A DNA stretch of 22,178 bases, from positions 1-22,178 of the IMG/VR virus record IMGVR_UViG_3300021197_000217; one strand, 5' to 3'. The stretch is from a virus. The notes beneath the pieces were generated by a model, which was given only the letters and a program-made list of their open reading frames with translations, ran no database searches and was not told the DNA's origin. The position numbers and the translations under genes were made by a program. Numbering within the stretch: position 1 is the first letter of the stretch; every line of letters starts with the position of its first letter. Positions 6,156 to 14,687 of this stretch are shown piece after piece.

Positions 6156-6162
6156 CGTTTCT
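6141..6162. repeat. Short inverted repeat around the shared convergent stop
   Basis: AGAAAC (6141-6146) and GTTTCT (6157-6162) are perfect six-base inverted repeats with a ten-base loop that holds the shared CTAG stop. The stem is AT-rich and neither side is followed by a T-run, so termination here would be weak at best. Confidence 0.35.
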
Positions 6163-6628
6163 TACGAGACTGTTGCTTTTTCATCCTAGCTCCGGCTATC
6201 CTATCAGCCTGAGTTGGTCTGGGATTATTATCTATTCCTGCCTTGATACTCAACCGACCAAATAGCTCTTTACTCATTCCTGTAGGTGAAGGTCTTGTAG
6301 GGTCTGACTCAGCTAATAGCTGTCTATCTGTTTTATTTGTTTTTGTTTGCTGTTTCTTTGTGGCTTTGATACCTCTAGCAAGTCCCCCCTTTGCCATCCG
6401 CAACTTCGGAGTCTGCATCATGGCAGTTTGCATCTGATTCATGTCACCTGATGTCATGGTGTTGTTCTGCATCATGTTCTGTTGTGGCTGACTTGCCGAC
6501 ATTGTACCGCCCCCGTAAGCTTTCTTGCGGGGTTTTTTCATGGCTGTACCACCATACATCATTGGTTTGCGGCGGGACATACCGCCATACATCATTCCCT
6601 TACGAGGGCCGTTATTGTACTGTTTCAT
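6152..6628 (-). CDS. Basic Met/Gly-rich protein with MMYGG repeats (158 aa)
   Basis: The last gene of the leftward virion operon, overlapping the 1601-aa gene upstream by 17 bases. The N-terminal 45 residues repeat a basic-plus-MMYGG pattern: MMYGG at residues 12-16 and 23-27, and a degenerate AYGGG at 37-41, each separated by Lys/Arg/Pro. The middle is Gln/Met-rich (QPQQNMMQNNTM) and the C-terminus is again strongly basic (GARMKKQQSRKKR). No enzyme domain or membrane segment is visible. Small basic proteins with KKxMMYGG-type repeats are common among marine phages next to structural genes, but their role is not established. DNA binding inside the virion is a reasonable guess from charge. The coding sequence carries the terminator of the opposing operon at codons 31-40. 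Confidence 0.75.
   Translation of the reverse strand: MKQYNNGPRKGMMYGGMSRRKPMMYGGTAMKKPRKKAYGGGTMSASQPQQNMMQNNTMTSGDMNQMQTAMMQTPKLRMAKGGLARGIKATKKQQTKTNKTDRQLLAESDPTRPSPTGMSKELFGRLSIKAGIDNNPRPTQADRIAGARMKKQQSRKKR
6511..6538 (+). terminator. Intrinsic terminator of the rightward replication operon
   Basis: CCCCGTAAG (6511-6519) pairs with CTTGCGGGG (6524-6532) in a nine-base-pair stem with one U:G pair and a CTTT loop, followed at once by six T (6533-6538). This is a textbook rho-independent terminator reading rightward. It lies 355 bases past the last rightward stop codon, wholly within the opposing 158-aa gene, where it encodes Lys-Lys-Pro-Arg-Lys-Lys-Ala-Tyr-Gly-Gly. On the opposite strand the T-run becomes an upstream A-run, so it should not stop leftward transcripts. 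Confidence 0.8.
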
Positions 6629-9600
6629 CTTCGTCTGTCTCTTCCTGCGTAATAGGGTTTATGATTGTTCCGTAAGTACGGAAGTTTTCTTCTTGGGCAA
6701 GTATCTCATCCATCGATGGTATGTTGTTTCCGCTAGCCGCAACACCCTTTGCTAGGTGAGCTTCAAGTCTGATTCTTAAAGTTTCTATGACTTGCTTTGA
6801 CGGGTTGTTGTTGTATAGGATAGCAGCCATTGCTTCAGCAGCTAGTGGATCAGACAATGCTGCATCCATCAAGTTCTGCTTGTACAAAAGAACTGTTCGG
6901 GATGCTAGTTCGGTACCCACATACAGGGGACTAACCATTCCCCGTGCCACGTTAAAGATACGAGAGAAAGCAGAGTCAATTGTTATAACACCGTTAACAC
7001 CACCCCTTCGTAAATCCAGAGAGTCGCCTATTGATGACTCTACCCAATCCCGCATACGTATTAGTGAGTCAGCATGTTTCTTTCCAAGAACTTCATACAT
7101 AAGCTTCTGTTGGTTTTCATCAGAGACTATCTGACTAAACATCTCACCGGATAATGATAACTGCTCCTTACCCTGTCTGACTCTTGTGTTTGCCTTTGCC
7201 TTTGCAAACAACCCTTCGGCGTACATGTAGCGCATTGCCTTTTCGACTTCTTCTTTTGGAAGCCCTGAACTGGCTACAAGCTCGTCAACTTTAGCGGAAT
7301 AAGATGCGGGGTTGCCGTTGAGAAAGTAAACGTCAAAGAAGGTTTCTTTTTTGTTTACCAACTGTGCATCGAACCCAAGTGTCTTTATTGTGTTGGATAT
7401 ATCGTCGGCTTCATTCTTAGCTGCAAGAGTGAGAACTCCCTTAGTTGGGTCTAGCTTCTCCCTGAGTTTGCCGTACTCTGCTTGCCACTTCTTGTTCTTC
7501 AAAAGAAGATCATCAAAATCTATAGCGAAGTTTTGTATGTTGTCAAATTCAACAGTTCGCCTTGTTGCGGTTTGATTTGGGCTTCCGTCTTTTGGGATGA
7601 CATCAACAGCAAGTCTGTTTTCAATATCAAACATGCGCTGTGATCGACCAAACTTTAAAGTCTCCCCCACATCAGGCCCAAATAAACGACCCCCTGTTCC
7701 GGGACTTTCCAAAACCTTCATGGCTTGAGCTTGTCTACCACCTATGTCTCTGGTCGCTGAGTATTGTAGATGGGAGTTGATTAAATTTTGGTAGATACCA
7801 AGAGCCTTCTCTTGACTAGGATCATTTAAATCAAACTCTATACGATCAGTTTCTTTATTGCGTGTTCCACCTATAGCGTATAGCACACGGTCTGATTCAA
7901 CATCCAGTTGTCTCATAAGAGCAGCAACTTCTACATCGTCTGTAGCGTTCAAGAGCTTTGTAGATATTTCAGCCATTCTTAGAAATGCAACTTCAGGATG
8001 ATTTCTGTCAATGTTTTTGTAGCCATACGGACCTTCTGTCTTAGGACGATCCGCTGGACCCTTACGAACACGTGATGCTAATGCCGGACCCAGCCAAGCG
8101 TAACTAACATCACGATCTGTACGAGAACCTACCTTATCAAAGTACGTCTGACGGGCTACCTCTACTTGTTTTTTGACTTCGGGGCTGAGATCACCATACG
8201 TATTTGTTATCAAGTTTCGCATTTCTGTTTTAACTTTGTTTATTTCTGATGCGTCGGTTTTTCCACCTATAGCCCGTATCTCAAAGAACCTGTACATATC
8301 TTCGGCTTCAGAAAACGTAGCTGAAAACAAGCGAGATAGTTCTGTTTCAGGAACTTGCCCTGCTTCAATTGCATCCATAGCTATATCTATGTAAGAAACA
8401 TCTGGGTTCTCTTTTCTAGCCTGTTGTAGTGCCTTGTTTAAATCTTGCTCACTAAAACCAAACTCTTTAATTAGGTTGCGTTTAGCCATTTCATCGAAAG
8501 TTTTAAATACAGCCTTGCCGTCTCCGCGTATAAACTTACCAAAGTCTGACATGTTTGAAGCTATGGGTCTATCAAGCATGTCCCCGGATAAAACACCAAA
8601 CCTTTGTATTACCGGAGCTAGATCAAATGTTCTGTCACCAACTAAGTCATCTACTTTACGGTACTCTACGCTTGCTTCTGCTCTACGTCTGCCATATGAA
8701 ATATCAAGGAGAGTGTCTGCATTTCTACGAGAAGCGTTGATAAATTCTCCTTCTGACATTTCGTGACTTAAAGAAGCTAGAACTGCAGTGTCTTGTCTTA
8801 CAGACTCAAGCATTTGAGCTTCAACTCTGTTAAGAGCCTGAGCTTCATCTACGATACGTGCGACAGTTCCTTCAGGTAAGATAGAAATCTTTTCTAGGTC
8901 CGTTGCAAGCTTATACATGTCAGCAACTTGTGTGCCATCAATATCATCGTTTAGGTTAGCTATATTACTGGTGTACTCATCAAACAGTAAAACAAGAGCT
9001 TGTTGTTTATCCCTAAGGGCCTCTTTTTGTTTGATAGCTCCGTTTTCTAAATCAGATATAAATCCTTGTAGGGGGCTGTTGTCTCCTAACTCAATCCCAT
9101 CTGCTTTCATCATATCCCTGATGATGCGAATATTTTGATCAATACCCATAGCCAGACTCTGTTCGTCTGCAGTGGCACGGATTAATCCCTCCATGTCCTT
9201 TGAATTAACAAGTTTACCTGAAGTAACCTGATCTAGCTTTTGGCCTTGATAGGCAATGAGAGGAGCCAAGCCGGATGCTTGAGCAACACTAAGGTTTAGC
9301 CTCTTCATAACGTTGCCCAGATTTTCAGGAGACATACCGCTTTCAGCAAGGTCTGTTCTGTACGACTGCATCATTTCACGATAGCGAGAAAGTGAGTCAA
9401 CCACCATTTGGCGAGGGTTTTCACCAAACCTGTTTTCAGTTGGAAGTGCGCGAAGTATGCGATTGAACTGCTCAAAAGCTTTTACTCTTTCGTCGTTCAT
9501 GTCAAATCCCTGAGATAGCAGGGCTTGTCTCATAGCTTTTTCATCACCACTAGCAAGTGCATCACGAGGAATGAAGGGGAACATGTCAGAGTTTTGAAGC

Positions 9601-11417
9601 AATTCAGCAACATCAGTAAACACACCCTCTGTTACACTATCCCCCACTTTCCATGTAGCTCTTGCCGCTCCGTTTACTATAAAGGGAGTTATCATAGGAG
9701 CGGTGATTGCAGCAATCATATCAGAGGGAACACCATACAAAGACATGTCGGGAAGATATGTCATAGACGCACCAATAGACGTAGAGATAAGCACTTCATC
9801 TCTCAGGGCTGCTCTCATATACGGGTCTTTGTTTACTACCTTTTGATATTCGTTTCGACGGGCCGTAAGAGCTTTTTGTTCTGATACTAAAACTGCGCGT
9901 CTCTTAACAGCAGTTTCAGAAAACGGAGCTACGCCTTTGTTAATCTTTTCTATCTCATCCCCTAAGGCAGTTATATTATCGTCAAACTGCTTAAGGTTTG
10001 CGTTCATATCCCTATAGACTGAACCCATTCCTATCTTGCTTTTTCTCCGCAGTCCCCCTACAAGGCGTGTTAATTGACCTACTCCGGGTGTTCTTTCGAC
10101 TACTTCTCTTGCACCGAAGAACATTTTTTTAACGACGTTACCTGTTTCTTTAAAGTCGTTTCTACGGATTTTCTCAAACACTTGAAAGTCTGTCATCCCA
10201 GCCAGACCGTCGGGGGAATCACTTCTAGCGTTGTCAATTCTTTTCATCATTCGGTTGCTTGACATTCTTGTCAACTTAACAGCCGCACCTGTAAATCCAA
10301 TCTGTTGACCAAACAACAAGCCCGCCTTTGAAACAAACGGCAACTCATCAAAGGCAAGCTCAACCATCGCGCTTGCTACTTGTGGTGGCAGTCCCACATC
10401 CATGCGTTTGACTTGGCCTGTTTCTTCATCACGAATGTAATCTTTTTTAGAAGTGCCATCTTCTCCTGCTATTAGCTGGATCATTGGCTCTGTGTGTTGT
10501 CTGTTCCATTCGTCTTGTCCGTAGGTCTTAATAAATGTCTTCTTGTACCACTTCTGCATCGAAGCTTCTCTGGATTCAGTAAGTTTGTACCCTGAAAGAA
10601 ACTTTTCGGACCCTTGAATGTAGCCGCTTTCTGCCATGCGCTGATTGAAGGATGATGGTAAGACATCACCAAAAGCACGTTCAGAAAAAGCAGCATCAGC
10701 TAAAGACCCTATTCCTGCAATTGCCATCGGACCAATGTAGGGAGTACGAGCAACATCCCCCGGAAGATTACTTATCACTCTAATTGCTTCACTGTAAGTA
10801 TCCCCCACAGCAAACTGACTCATAATCATACGCTTACCGTCTAGTCCAAAGTAAGGACTTTCAGTTTGAAGAGCGTCACGAATTTTCTTGTTTGTTGCTA
10901 CAATTCCGTCGATGGTTTGTTTGAACTCGTAGTCTGCCCCTTCAAACACTTCGTCTGGTAAACCAAACTCTCCCGGAACAACAAGTTTATCGGGTTCAGC
11001 TACAGGGACTCGTTCTTGACTTATAAAGCTGTTAAGAGTTTCGTTGTAGAAAGCATCGTCAGATTTCAGATTGGTAAGCATACCCTCTGATAATGCTAAC
11101 CCTGCTATCTGATTGCTGCCGTTGTTAGCCTGAATAGCAGCCTGTAAGTTTGGGCTGTCAACGATAGCGTTAAACTGACTTTGTAGTGCAGGTATAGTTA
11201 TCTGACTACCGCGCTGCCTGTCAATATCAGCAGACATAATTGCCGGAACATCCTTTACTACAACTTGGTCAGGGTCAGTCGCTGTAGCAAGGGTTCCGTC
11301 TGGGGATGCTTCGGGAACAGCAGAAAGAATAGGCTTATCCATTCCCTGTGGAAGAAGCTTCTTGTCTCTTTGGGCCGTAGTCATTTCTGGAGTAATCTGG
11401 GGTGACTGCTCTGCCAT
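6612..11417 (-). CDS. Large ejection-core-type virion protein (1601 aa)
   Basis: The largest gene here, beginning MAEQSPQITPEM at ATG 11415-11417, two bases after the stop of the 743-aa gene. The product is mostly helical, with long charged stretches. Two hydrophobic segments could cross or contact a membrane: about residues 226-243 (IGPMAIAGIGSLADAAF) and 566-586 (MIAAITAPMITPFIV). I searched for the Glu...Gly-Leu-x-Gln pattern of lytic transglycosylases and for peptidase motifs and saw none. Size and position, last large gene of the virion block after a roughly 740-residue gene, parallel T7 gp16 (1318 residues) after gp15 (747 residues). These form the internal core that is ejected with the DNA and builds a channel through the cell envelope. 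The role is inferred from order, size and composition rather than sequence similarity. Confidence 0.6.
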   Translation of the reverse strand: MAEQSPQITPEMTTAQRDKKLLPQGMDKPILSAVPEASPDGTLATATDPDQVVVKDVPAIMSADIDRQRGSQITIPALQSQFNAIVDSPNLQAAIQANNGSNQIAGLALSEGMLTNLKSDDAFYNETLNSFISQERVPVAEPDKLVVPGEFGLPDEVFEGADYEFKQTIDGIVATNKKIRDALQTESPYFGLDGKRMIMSQFAVGDTYSEAIRVISNLPGDVARTPYIGPMAIAGIGSLADAAFSERAFGDVLPSSFNQRMAESGYIQGSEKFLSGYKLTESREASMQKWYKKTFIKTYGQDEWNRQHTEPMIQLIAGEDGTSKKDYIRDEETGQVKRMDVGLPPQVASAMVELAFDELPFVSKAGLLFGQQIGFTGAAVKLTRMSSNRMMKRIDNARSDSPDGLAGMTDFQVFEKIRRNDFKETGNVVKKMFFGAREVVERTPGVGQLTRLVGGLRRKSKIGMGSVYRDMNANLKQFDDNITALGDEIEKINKGVAPFSETAVKRRAVLVSEQKALTARRNEYQKVVNKDPYMRAALRDEVLISTSIGASMTYLPDMSLYGVPSDMIAAITAPMITPFIVNGAARATWKVGDSVTEGVFTDVAELLQNSDMFPFIPRDALASGDEKAMRQALLSQGFDMNDERVKAFEQFNRILRALPTENRFGENPRQMVVDSLSRYREMMQSYRTDLAESGMSPENLGNVMKRLNLSVAQASGLAPLIAYQGQKLDQVTSGKLVNSKDMEGLIRATADEQSLAMGIDQNIRIIRDMMKADGIELGDNSPLQGFISDLENGAIKQKEALRDKQQALVLLFDEYTSNIANLNDDIDGTQVADMYKLATDLEKISILPEGTVARIVDEAQALNRVEAQMLESVRQDTAVLASLSHEMSEGEFINASRRNADTLLDISYGRRRAEASVEYRKVDDLVGDRTFDLAPVIQRFGVLSGDMLDRPIASNMSDFGKFIRGDGKAVFKTFDEMAKRNLIKEFGFSEQDLNKALQQARKENPDVSYIDIAMDAIEAGQVPETELSRLFSATFSEAEDMYRFFEIRAIGGKTDASEINKVKTEMRNLITNTYGDLSPEVKKQVEVARQTYFDKVGSRTDRDVSYAWLGPALASRVRKGPADRPKTEGPYGYKNIDRNHPEVAFLRMAEISTKLLNATDDVEVAALMRQLDVESDRVLYAIGGTRNKETDRIEFDLNDPSQEKALGIYQNLINSHLQYSATRDIGGRQAQAMKVLESPGTGGRLFGPDVGETLKFGRSQRMFDIENRLAVDVIPKDGSPNQTATRRTVEFDNIQNFAIDFDDLLLKNKKWQAEYGKLREKLDPTKGVLTLAAKNEADDISNTIKTLGFDAQLVNKKETFFDVYFLNGNPASYSAKVDELVASSGLPKEEVEKAMRYMYAEGLFAKAKANTRVRQGKEQLSLSGEMFSQIVSDENQQKLMYEVLGKKHADSLIRMRDWVESSIGDSLDLRRGGVNGVITIDSAFSRIFNVARGMVSPLYVGTELASRTVLLYKQNLMDAALSDPLAAEAMAAILYNNNPSKQVIETLRIRLEAHLAKGVAASGNNIPSMDEILAQEENFRTYGTIINPITQEETDEDETVQ

Positions 11418-11419
11418 GA

Positions 11420-13651
11420 TTAGTTTGTACCTTGTGAATTTAAGATGTAGTATTCGGAACCGTCGGTTCGTTCTATCTTTTTATAAAGATCATCGCCTTT
11501 TCCGGGAAGCTTATATAAGTTTCCAAATCTGATGGCTGGTCCGTCTAAATCAGTTGCCTCTATTTCGCTGGATGTTGAAGGAACTGGGGCAACATCTAGG
11601 GGTGCAGGACGGTCACTTGCAGGGGGAGTAACAGTTTGATTACCAGTTGAAGTCCTTGATGTAGTTATAAGTCCCCGCTCTGTTAGTTCTCCGGGTTTGC
11701 CTCTGGCTACTACAGTTCCATTTTGTGCATCTAAGATCATAAGACTTCCCCTACCATCTGTTACAACACTGTAGTTTGGATTTGTAGTAGGGAAGACGGT
11801 GCTAGGCTCTAGTTTGCTTGCTTCTTCGTAAGACATTTGATTAACAGATGATGTCGCAGTGACACTAGTATCCCTTGATCTTTTTAACGCCAAGTCTCGT
11901 ACTTTTAAAGCTTGTATTTTTTCTCGTGTAGCAATAGAGAATCCATTTGCTCCTTCTACTTCTATAATGTTGTCATACTTTTGCAGCAATCTAAGTTGTT
12001 GGTCTACACTTTCTATGACAGTATCAACTGATTGTATTTCCCCCGGTTTAGTTGTTAATCCGGGAGCAAGCTTGTCGAGGTTACGTTGAATGTCACCATC
12101 TGAGAGTCTGCCGCCTTGATCTTCTGCACGAGCCATGTTAGCAGCAATGATAAATGCTAGGGTGTCTCTTCTGGCTCTTGCTCCACCACGATTCTTTATA
12201 CCCTCTAGTCTAGCGGATATCTTTTGTTTTTCTGCATCGTCCATTGTTCCTAACATACCAAGTAATTGATCTGTAGTACCACCAGTTCCAAACAAAGAGT
12301 TAACAGCCTTTAAAGCACTATCTAACATAGTACCCTTAACAGTATCAATCTCATTACCTACAATAGTCTTATAAATGTTTAGCTGTTCTTTCGCAATCTG
12401 AGCAGACCTAACTCTTGTTTTAAAGTCACTTAAACTGTTACCCTCACCAAAAGTCATCTTGTAAGCTTCTGTTGGGTTTGTTCCTGTGCGAAAAGTATCT
12501 GGTGTTGCGGTTCCATTAGCCAAACTACGCCTTTGTGATTCAGTAAGAACTGGCCCCATCAACCCTTGTATTATTCTTGTTTGACCTATCGCGTCGGTTC
12601 TTAAGCCTTCTGTAGTGTCAAGGTAATTACCTACGTTGATAAGGGTTTCATTGTCTGAAAAACTTAGTTTTTCTCCGCTTCTTGTCATCTCTGCAATTTT
12701 AGTGGCGTGTCTAAGCCCTGTCATAAACTCTGTCATACTATTATACTGAGAGGAGAAATTAGCTAAAAATACACCCCTGCTTCTGCCTTGAGATTTTGCT
12801 GTCATATCTACAAGGCCAATGTCTATGTCATTTTCTGTAAATGAAGCTATGGGTATAGCCTGATACCCACTGTCTGATGGTGTATCCGGGTACAACGAAG
12901 AAGACACAACAGTTACCCCTGCTTCAGTGACGAATCCTTCATCATCCGGGCTAAGTCCTCTATTTAATATAGGTAATGATCCCGCTTTCACACTGTCTAT
13001 AGCAATCTGTTGTTGACCGTCGATTCCTAACCCTAGCAGATCAGAAAAGAAACTGTAGTTTGTTATTGCAGTTCTGGGGTCTACAGGTTTACCTTTATTT
13101 TCTTGCTGGAGTTGAGCTATAATACCCTGTACAGCAGGACGATATATCCCCCGTAATTCATTTAAATTACTAACATTACCTTCAAACTGTTTTAAGAAAG
13201 CCGCTTTGTTATCTGGATCATTCAAGTGTTCATTCAACGCATCTATAGTAAGCATGGCCTTCTTTGAAGGGTCACTTCTATCCCTCTTATGACGAAAGGA
13301 AATCTCATCAGACATTTGTACTTTATAACTACCAATGTTAAGAAACCGCTCATCCCCAGTCTTTCTCAACGCAGACTGAACACTTGCCATATCCATGACA
13401 ACATCCTCACCCCTAGCCCCAAACGGACCGATAGGTTTCATGTTGTCCATTTCTTTTCTGGCCTTATTGACCATACCAAACACAGCGTTGACGCCCGCCA
13501 TATTAGCATCATCCTTAAAGCTTGCTTCCATAGCAAGATTTTGATAACCATCAACACGATCTCGCTGGGCTTGCCGACGGGCTTTCTCTTCGTCCATGTT
13601 TTTTGAAAAGCCTTGAACAAGACCCATAGCTAATGCAGTACCAACACCCAT
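11420..13651 (-). CDS. Ejection-core-type virion protein (743 aa)
   Basis: Starts at ATG 13649-13651, two bases after the stop of the 187-aa gene, with AGAGG about 11 bases upstream. The N-terminus MGVGTALAMGLVQGFSKN is a short hydrophobic glycine-rich segment followed by a highly charged helix (DEEKARRQAQRDR). The rest is helical with no recognised catalytic motif, ending in a Thr/Ser/Pro-rich stretch and a short beta-like end (YKLPGKGDDLYKKIE). The length almost equals T7 gp15 (747 residues), and it is followed by a much larger protein as gp15 is by gp16. I read this pair as ejected internal virion proteins. This is an inference from layout; no residue-level similarity to gp15 is claimed. 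Confidence 0.55.
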   Translation of the reverse strand: MGVGTALAMGLVQGFSKNMDEEKARRQAQRDRVDGYQNLAMEASFKDDANMAGVNAVFGMVNKARKEMDNMKPIGPFGARGEDVVMDMASVQSALRKTGDERFLNIGSYKVQMSDEISFRHKRDRSDPSKKAMLTIDALNEHLNDPDNKAAFLKQFEGNVSNLNELRGIYRPAVQGIIAQLQQENKGKPVDPRTAITNYSFFSDLLGLGIDGQQQIAIDSVKAGSLPILNRGLSPDDEGFVTEAGVTVVSSSLYPDTPSDSGYQAIPIASFTENDIDIGLVDMTAKSQGRSRGVFLANFSSQYNSMTEFMTGLRHATKIAEMTRSGEKLSFSDNETLINVGNYLDTTEGLRTDAIGQTRIIQGLMGPVLTESQRRSLANGTATPDTFRTGTNPTEAYKMTFGEGNSLSDFKTRVRSAQIAKEQLNIYKTIVGNEIDTVKGTMLDSALKAVNSLFGTGGTTDQLLGMLGTMDDAEKQKISARLEGIKNRGGARARRDTLAFIIAANMARAEDQGGRLSDGDIQRNLDKLAPGLTTKPGEIQSVDTVIESVDQQLRLLQKYDNIIEVEGANGFSIATREKIQALKVRDLALKRSRDTSVTATSSVNQMSYEEASKLEPSTVFPTTNPNYSVVTDGRGSLMILDAQNGTVVARGKPGELTERGLITTSRTSTGNQTVTPPASDRPAPLDVAPVPSTSSEIEATDLDGPAIRFGNLYKLPGKGDDLYKKIERTDGSEYYILNSQGTN

Positions 13652-13653
13652 CT

Positions 13654-14217
13654 TTAATTAGCCTCTTCTGTTTGTTTCTTCATTGTCATAAAGTTTTCTT
13701 CTTCTGGCTCTTGTGGAGCGTACCCCTGACGAATGCCACCATTGATCTGTTCGTTTACGTAAGAGAACATCTGTGGGTTGTTTTCCTTCATCATCCTGAA
13801 GAAGGTTTCGTCGTCCATCTCGTTAGCGTCTAGTTGATTGTCATTTTCAAAAAAGCGGTACGGAATGCCTTCTTGGTCTGCCATGCCAGCGATAGCTATT
13901 CCAAGTGGCCCCTTAATCATCAGCCCAACGTCTGGGCTAAACTTACCCTCAGAAAATCCCTGAAAGATGTAGCCCTCGACAATAACCTCGACAGACACAC
14001 CCACAACCAAAAGCTTGAACATCTCTCGCTTTGCAGCCTTATTGGAAACAGCAGCAATGGCTTTGTCCAAGACTACGCTTGGATCAGCATCCTGTGGGGG
14101 CTGACCCCACGGCCACCTTTGATTGTCTTGTGTCAGACCGTATCCCGGTGGTGCTGGAGCAAAGTCATCCTTTGCCTCTACAGAACCACGAGGAGCCATG
14201 CTAGCATCTAGTTTCAT
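13654..14217 (-). CDS. Virion-associated protein with a Trp-Pro-Trp motif (187 aa)
   Basis: Starts at ATG 14215-14217, overlapping the upstream stop as ATGA. The N-terminal third is Pro-rich with PPGYGLTQDNQRWPWGQPPQ at about residues 23-42, then DPSVVLDKAI. A GLT-x5-WPW-x2-PP pattern followed by an acidic helix recalls small conserved proteins found beside structural genes in marine cyanomyoviruses and podoviruses. The middle has a hydrophobic helix-and-strand stretch (MFKLLVVGVSVEVIVEGYIF) and a Gly-rich loop (GPLGIAIAGMAD). The C-terminus is acidic (PQEPEEENFM). It is probably a virion or virion-assembly protein; the exact role is unknown. Confidence 0.55.
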   Translation of the reverse strand: MKLDASMAPRGSVEAKDDFAPAPPGYGLTQDNQRWPWGQPPQDADPSVVLDKAIAAVSNKAAKREMFKLLVVGVSVEVIVEGYIFQGFSEGKFSPDVGLMIKGPLGIAIAGMADQEGIPYRFFENDNQLDANEMDDETFFRMMKENNPQMFSYVNEQINGGIRQGYAPQEPEEENFMTMKKQTEEAN

Positions 14218-14675
14218 CCTACGTTAATCTCCGATTTTAAGTCAGGGCTTCTAGTAGCCAAAGTCTTTTTTCCTTGTGGGGTAGTGGGTCTAACAATCCC
14301 TGCCTCGTTTAGCATGGACTGCATGTTTACATCCCGTGATCCGTTTTGCTGGTAATGTTGTAGGGCTTGCATAACAGCAGCCTGTTGGAACAGTTGTTGT
14401 TGGGATGACGATAAGCCCCCAACAGCAGGACCACCCCTAACAATCTCTTTAACACTTCTTCTATCTTGAAACATGCTGGTGTCTGCAGCACCAACATATG
14501 GGTCTTCCTGAGATTTACTGTACATGCTGGCTCCAGTTTTCAGTAACCCAAGAAAGCCCCCACCACTTCTATCTGCCTGATTGTACTCTGGGTGACCGGG
14601 TGGTGGTCCCCCGCTTTTGCCCCCACCGATGCCAAACAACGATAAACCAATGTTAACTGCCGTCATAAAATCCAT
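14214..14675 (-). CDS. Hypothetical virion-region protein (153 aa)
   Basis: Begins MDFMTAVNIGLSLFGIGGG, a short hydrophobic N-terminal segment, then a Gly/Pro-rich linker. After residue 90 comes a Gln-rich helical part (SSSQQQLFQQAAVMQALQ) and a basic C-terminus. GGAG about ten bases before the ATG (14673-14675) serves as ribosome binding site. The hydrophobic start followed by Gly-rich sequence is similar in style to the N-termini of the 743-aa protein and of T7-type ejection proteins, so a minor internal or membrane-interacting virion protein is possible. I recognise no family. It overlaps the next gene by four bases. Confidence 0.6.
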   Translation of the reverse strand: MDFMTAVNIGLSLFGIGGGKSGGPPPGHPEYNQADRSGGGFLGLLKTGASMYSKSQEDPYVGAADTSMFQDRRSVKEIVRGGPAVGGLSSSQQQLFQQAAVMQALQHYQQNGSRDVNMQSMLNEAGIVRPTTPQGKKTLATRSPDLKSEINVG

Positions 14676-14687
14676 CTCTTACTTCTC

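Noticed and set aside
9525-9884. 119-codon Cys/His-rich + strand frame inside the 1601-aa gene
   Set aside because: Irregular cysteines, no motif spacing, and the opposite strand is a continuous 1601-codon frame in operon order.
6612-11417. Lytic transglycosylase or peptidase domain in the 1601-aa protein
   Set aside because: No catalytic Glu context followed by Gly-Leu-x-Gln, and no HExxH or Cys/His peptidase motif was seen.
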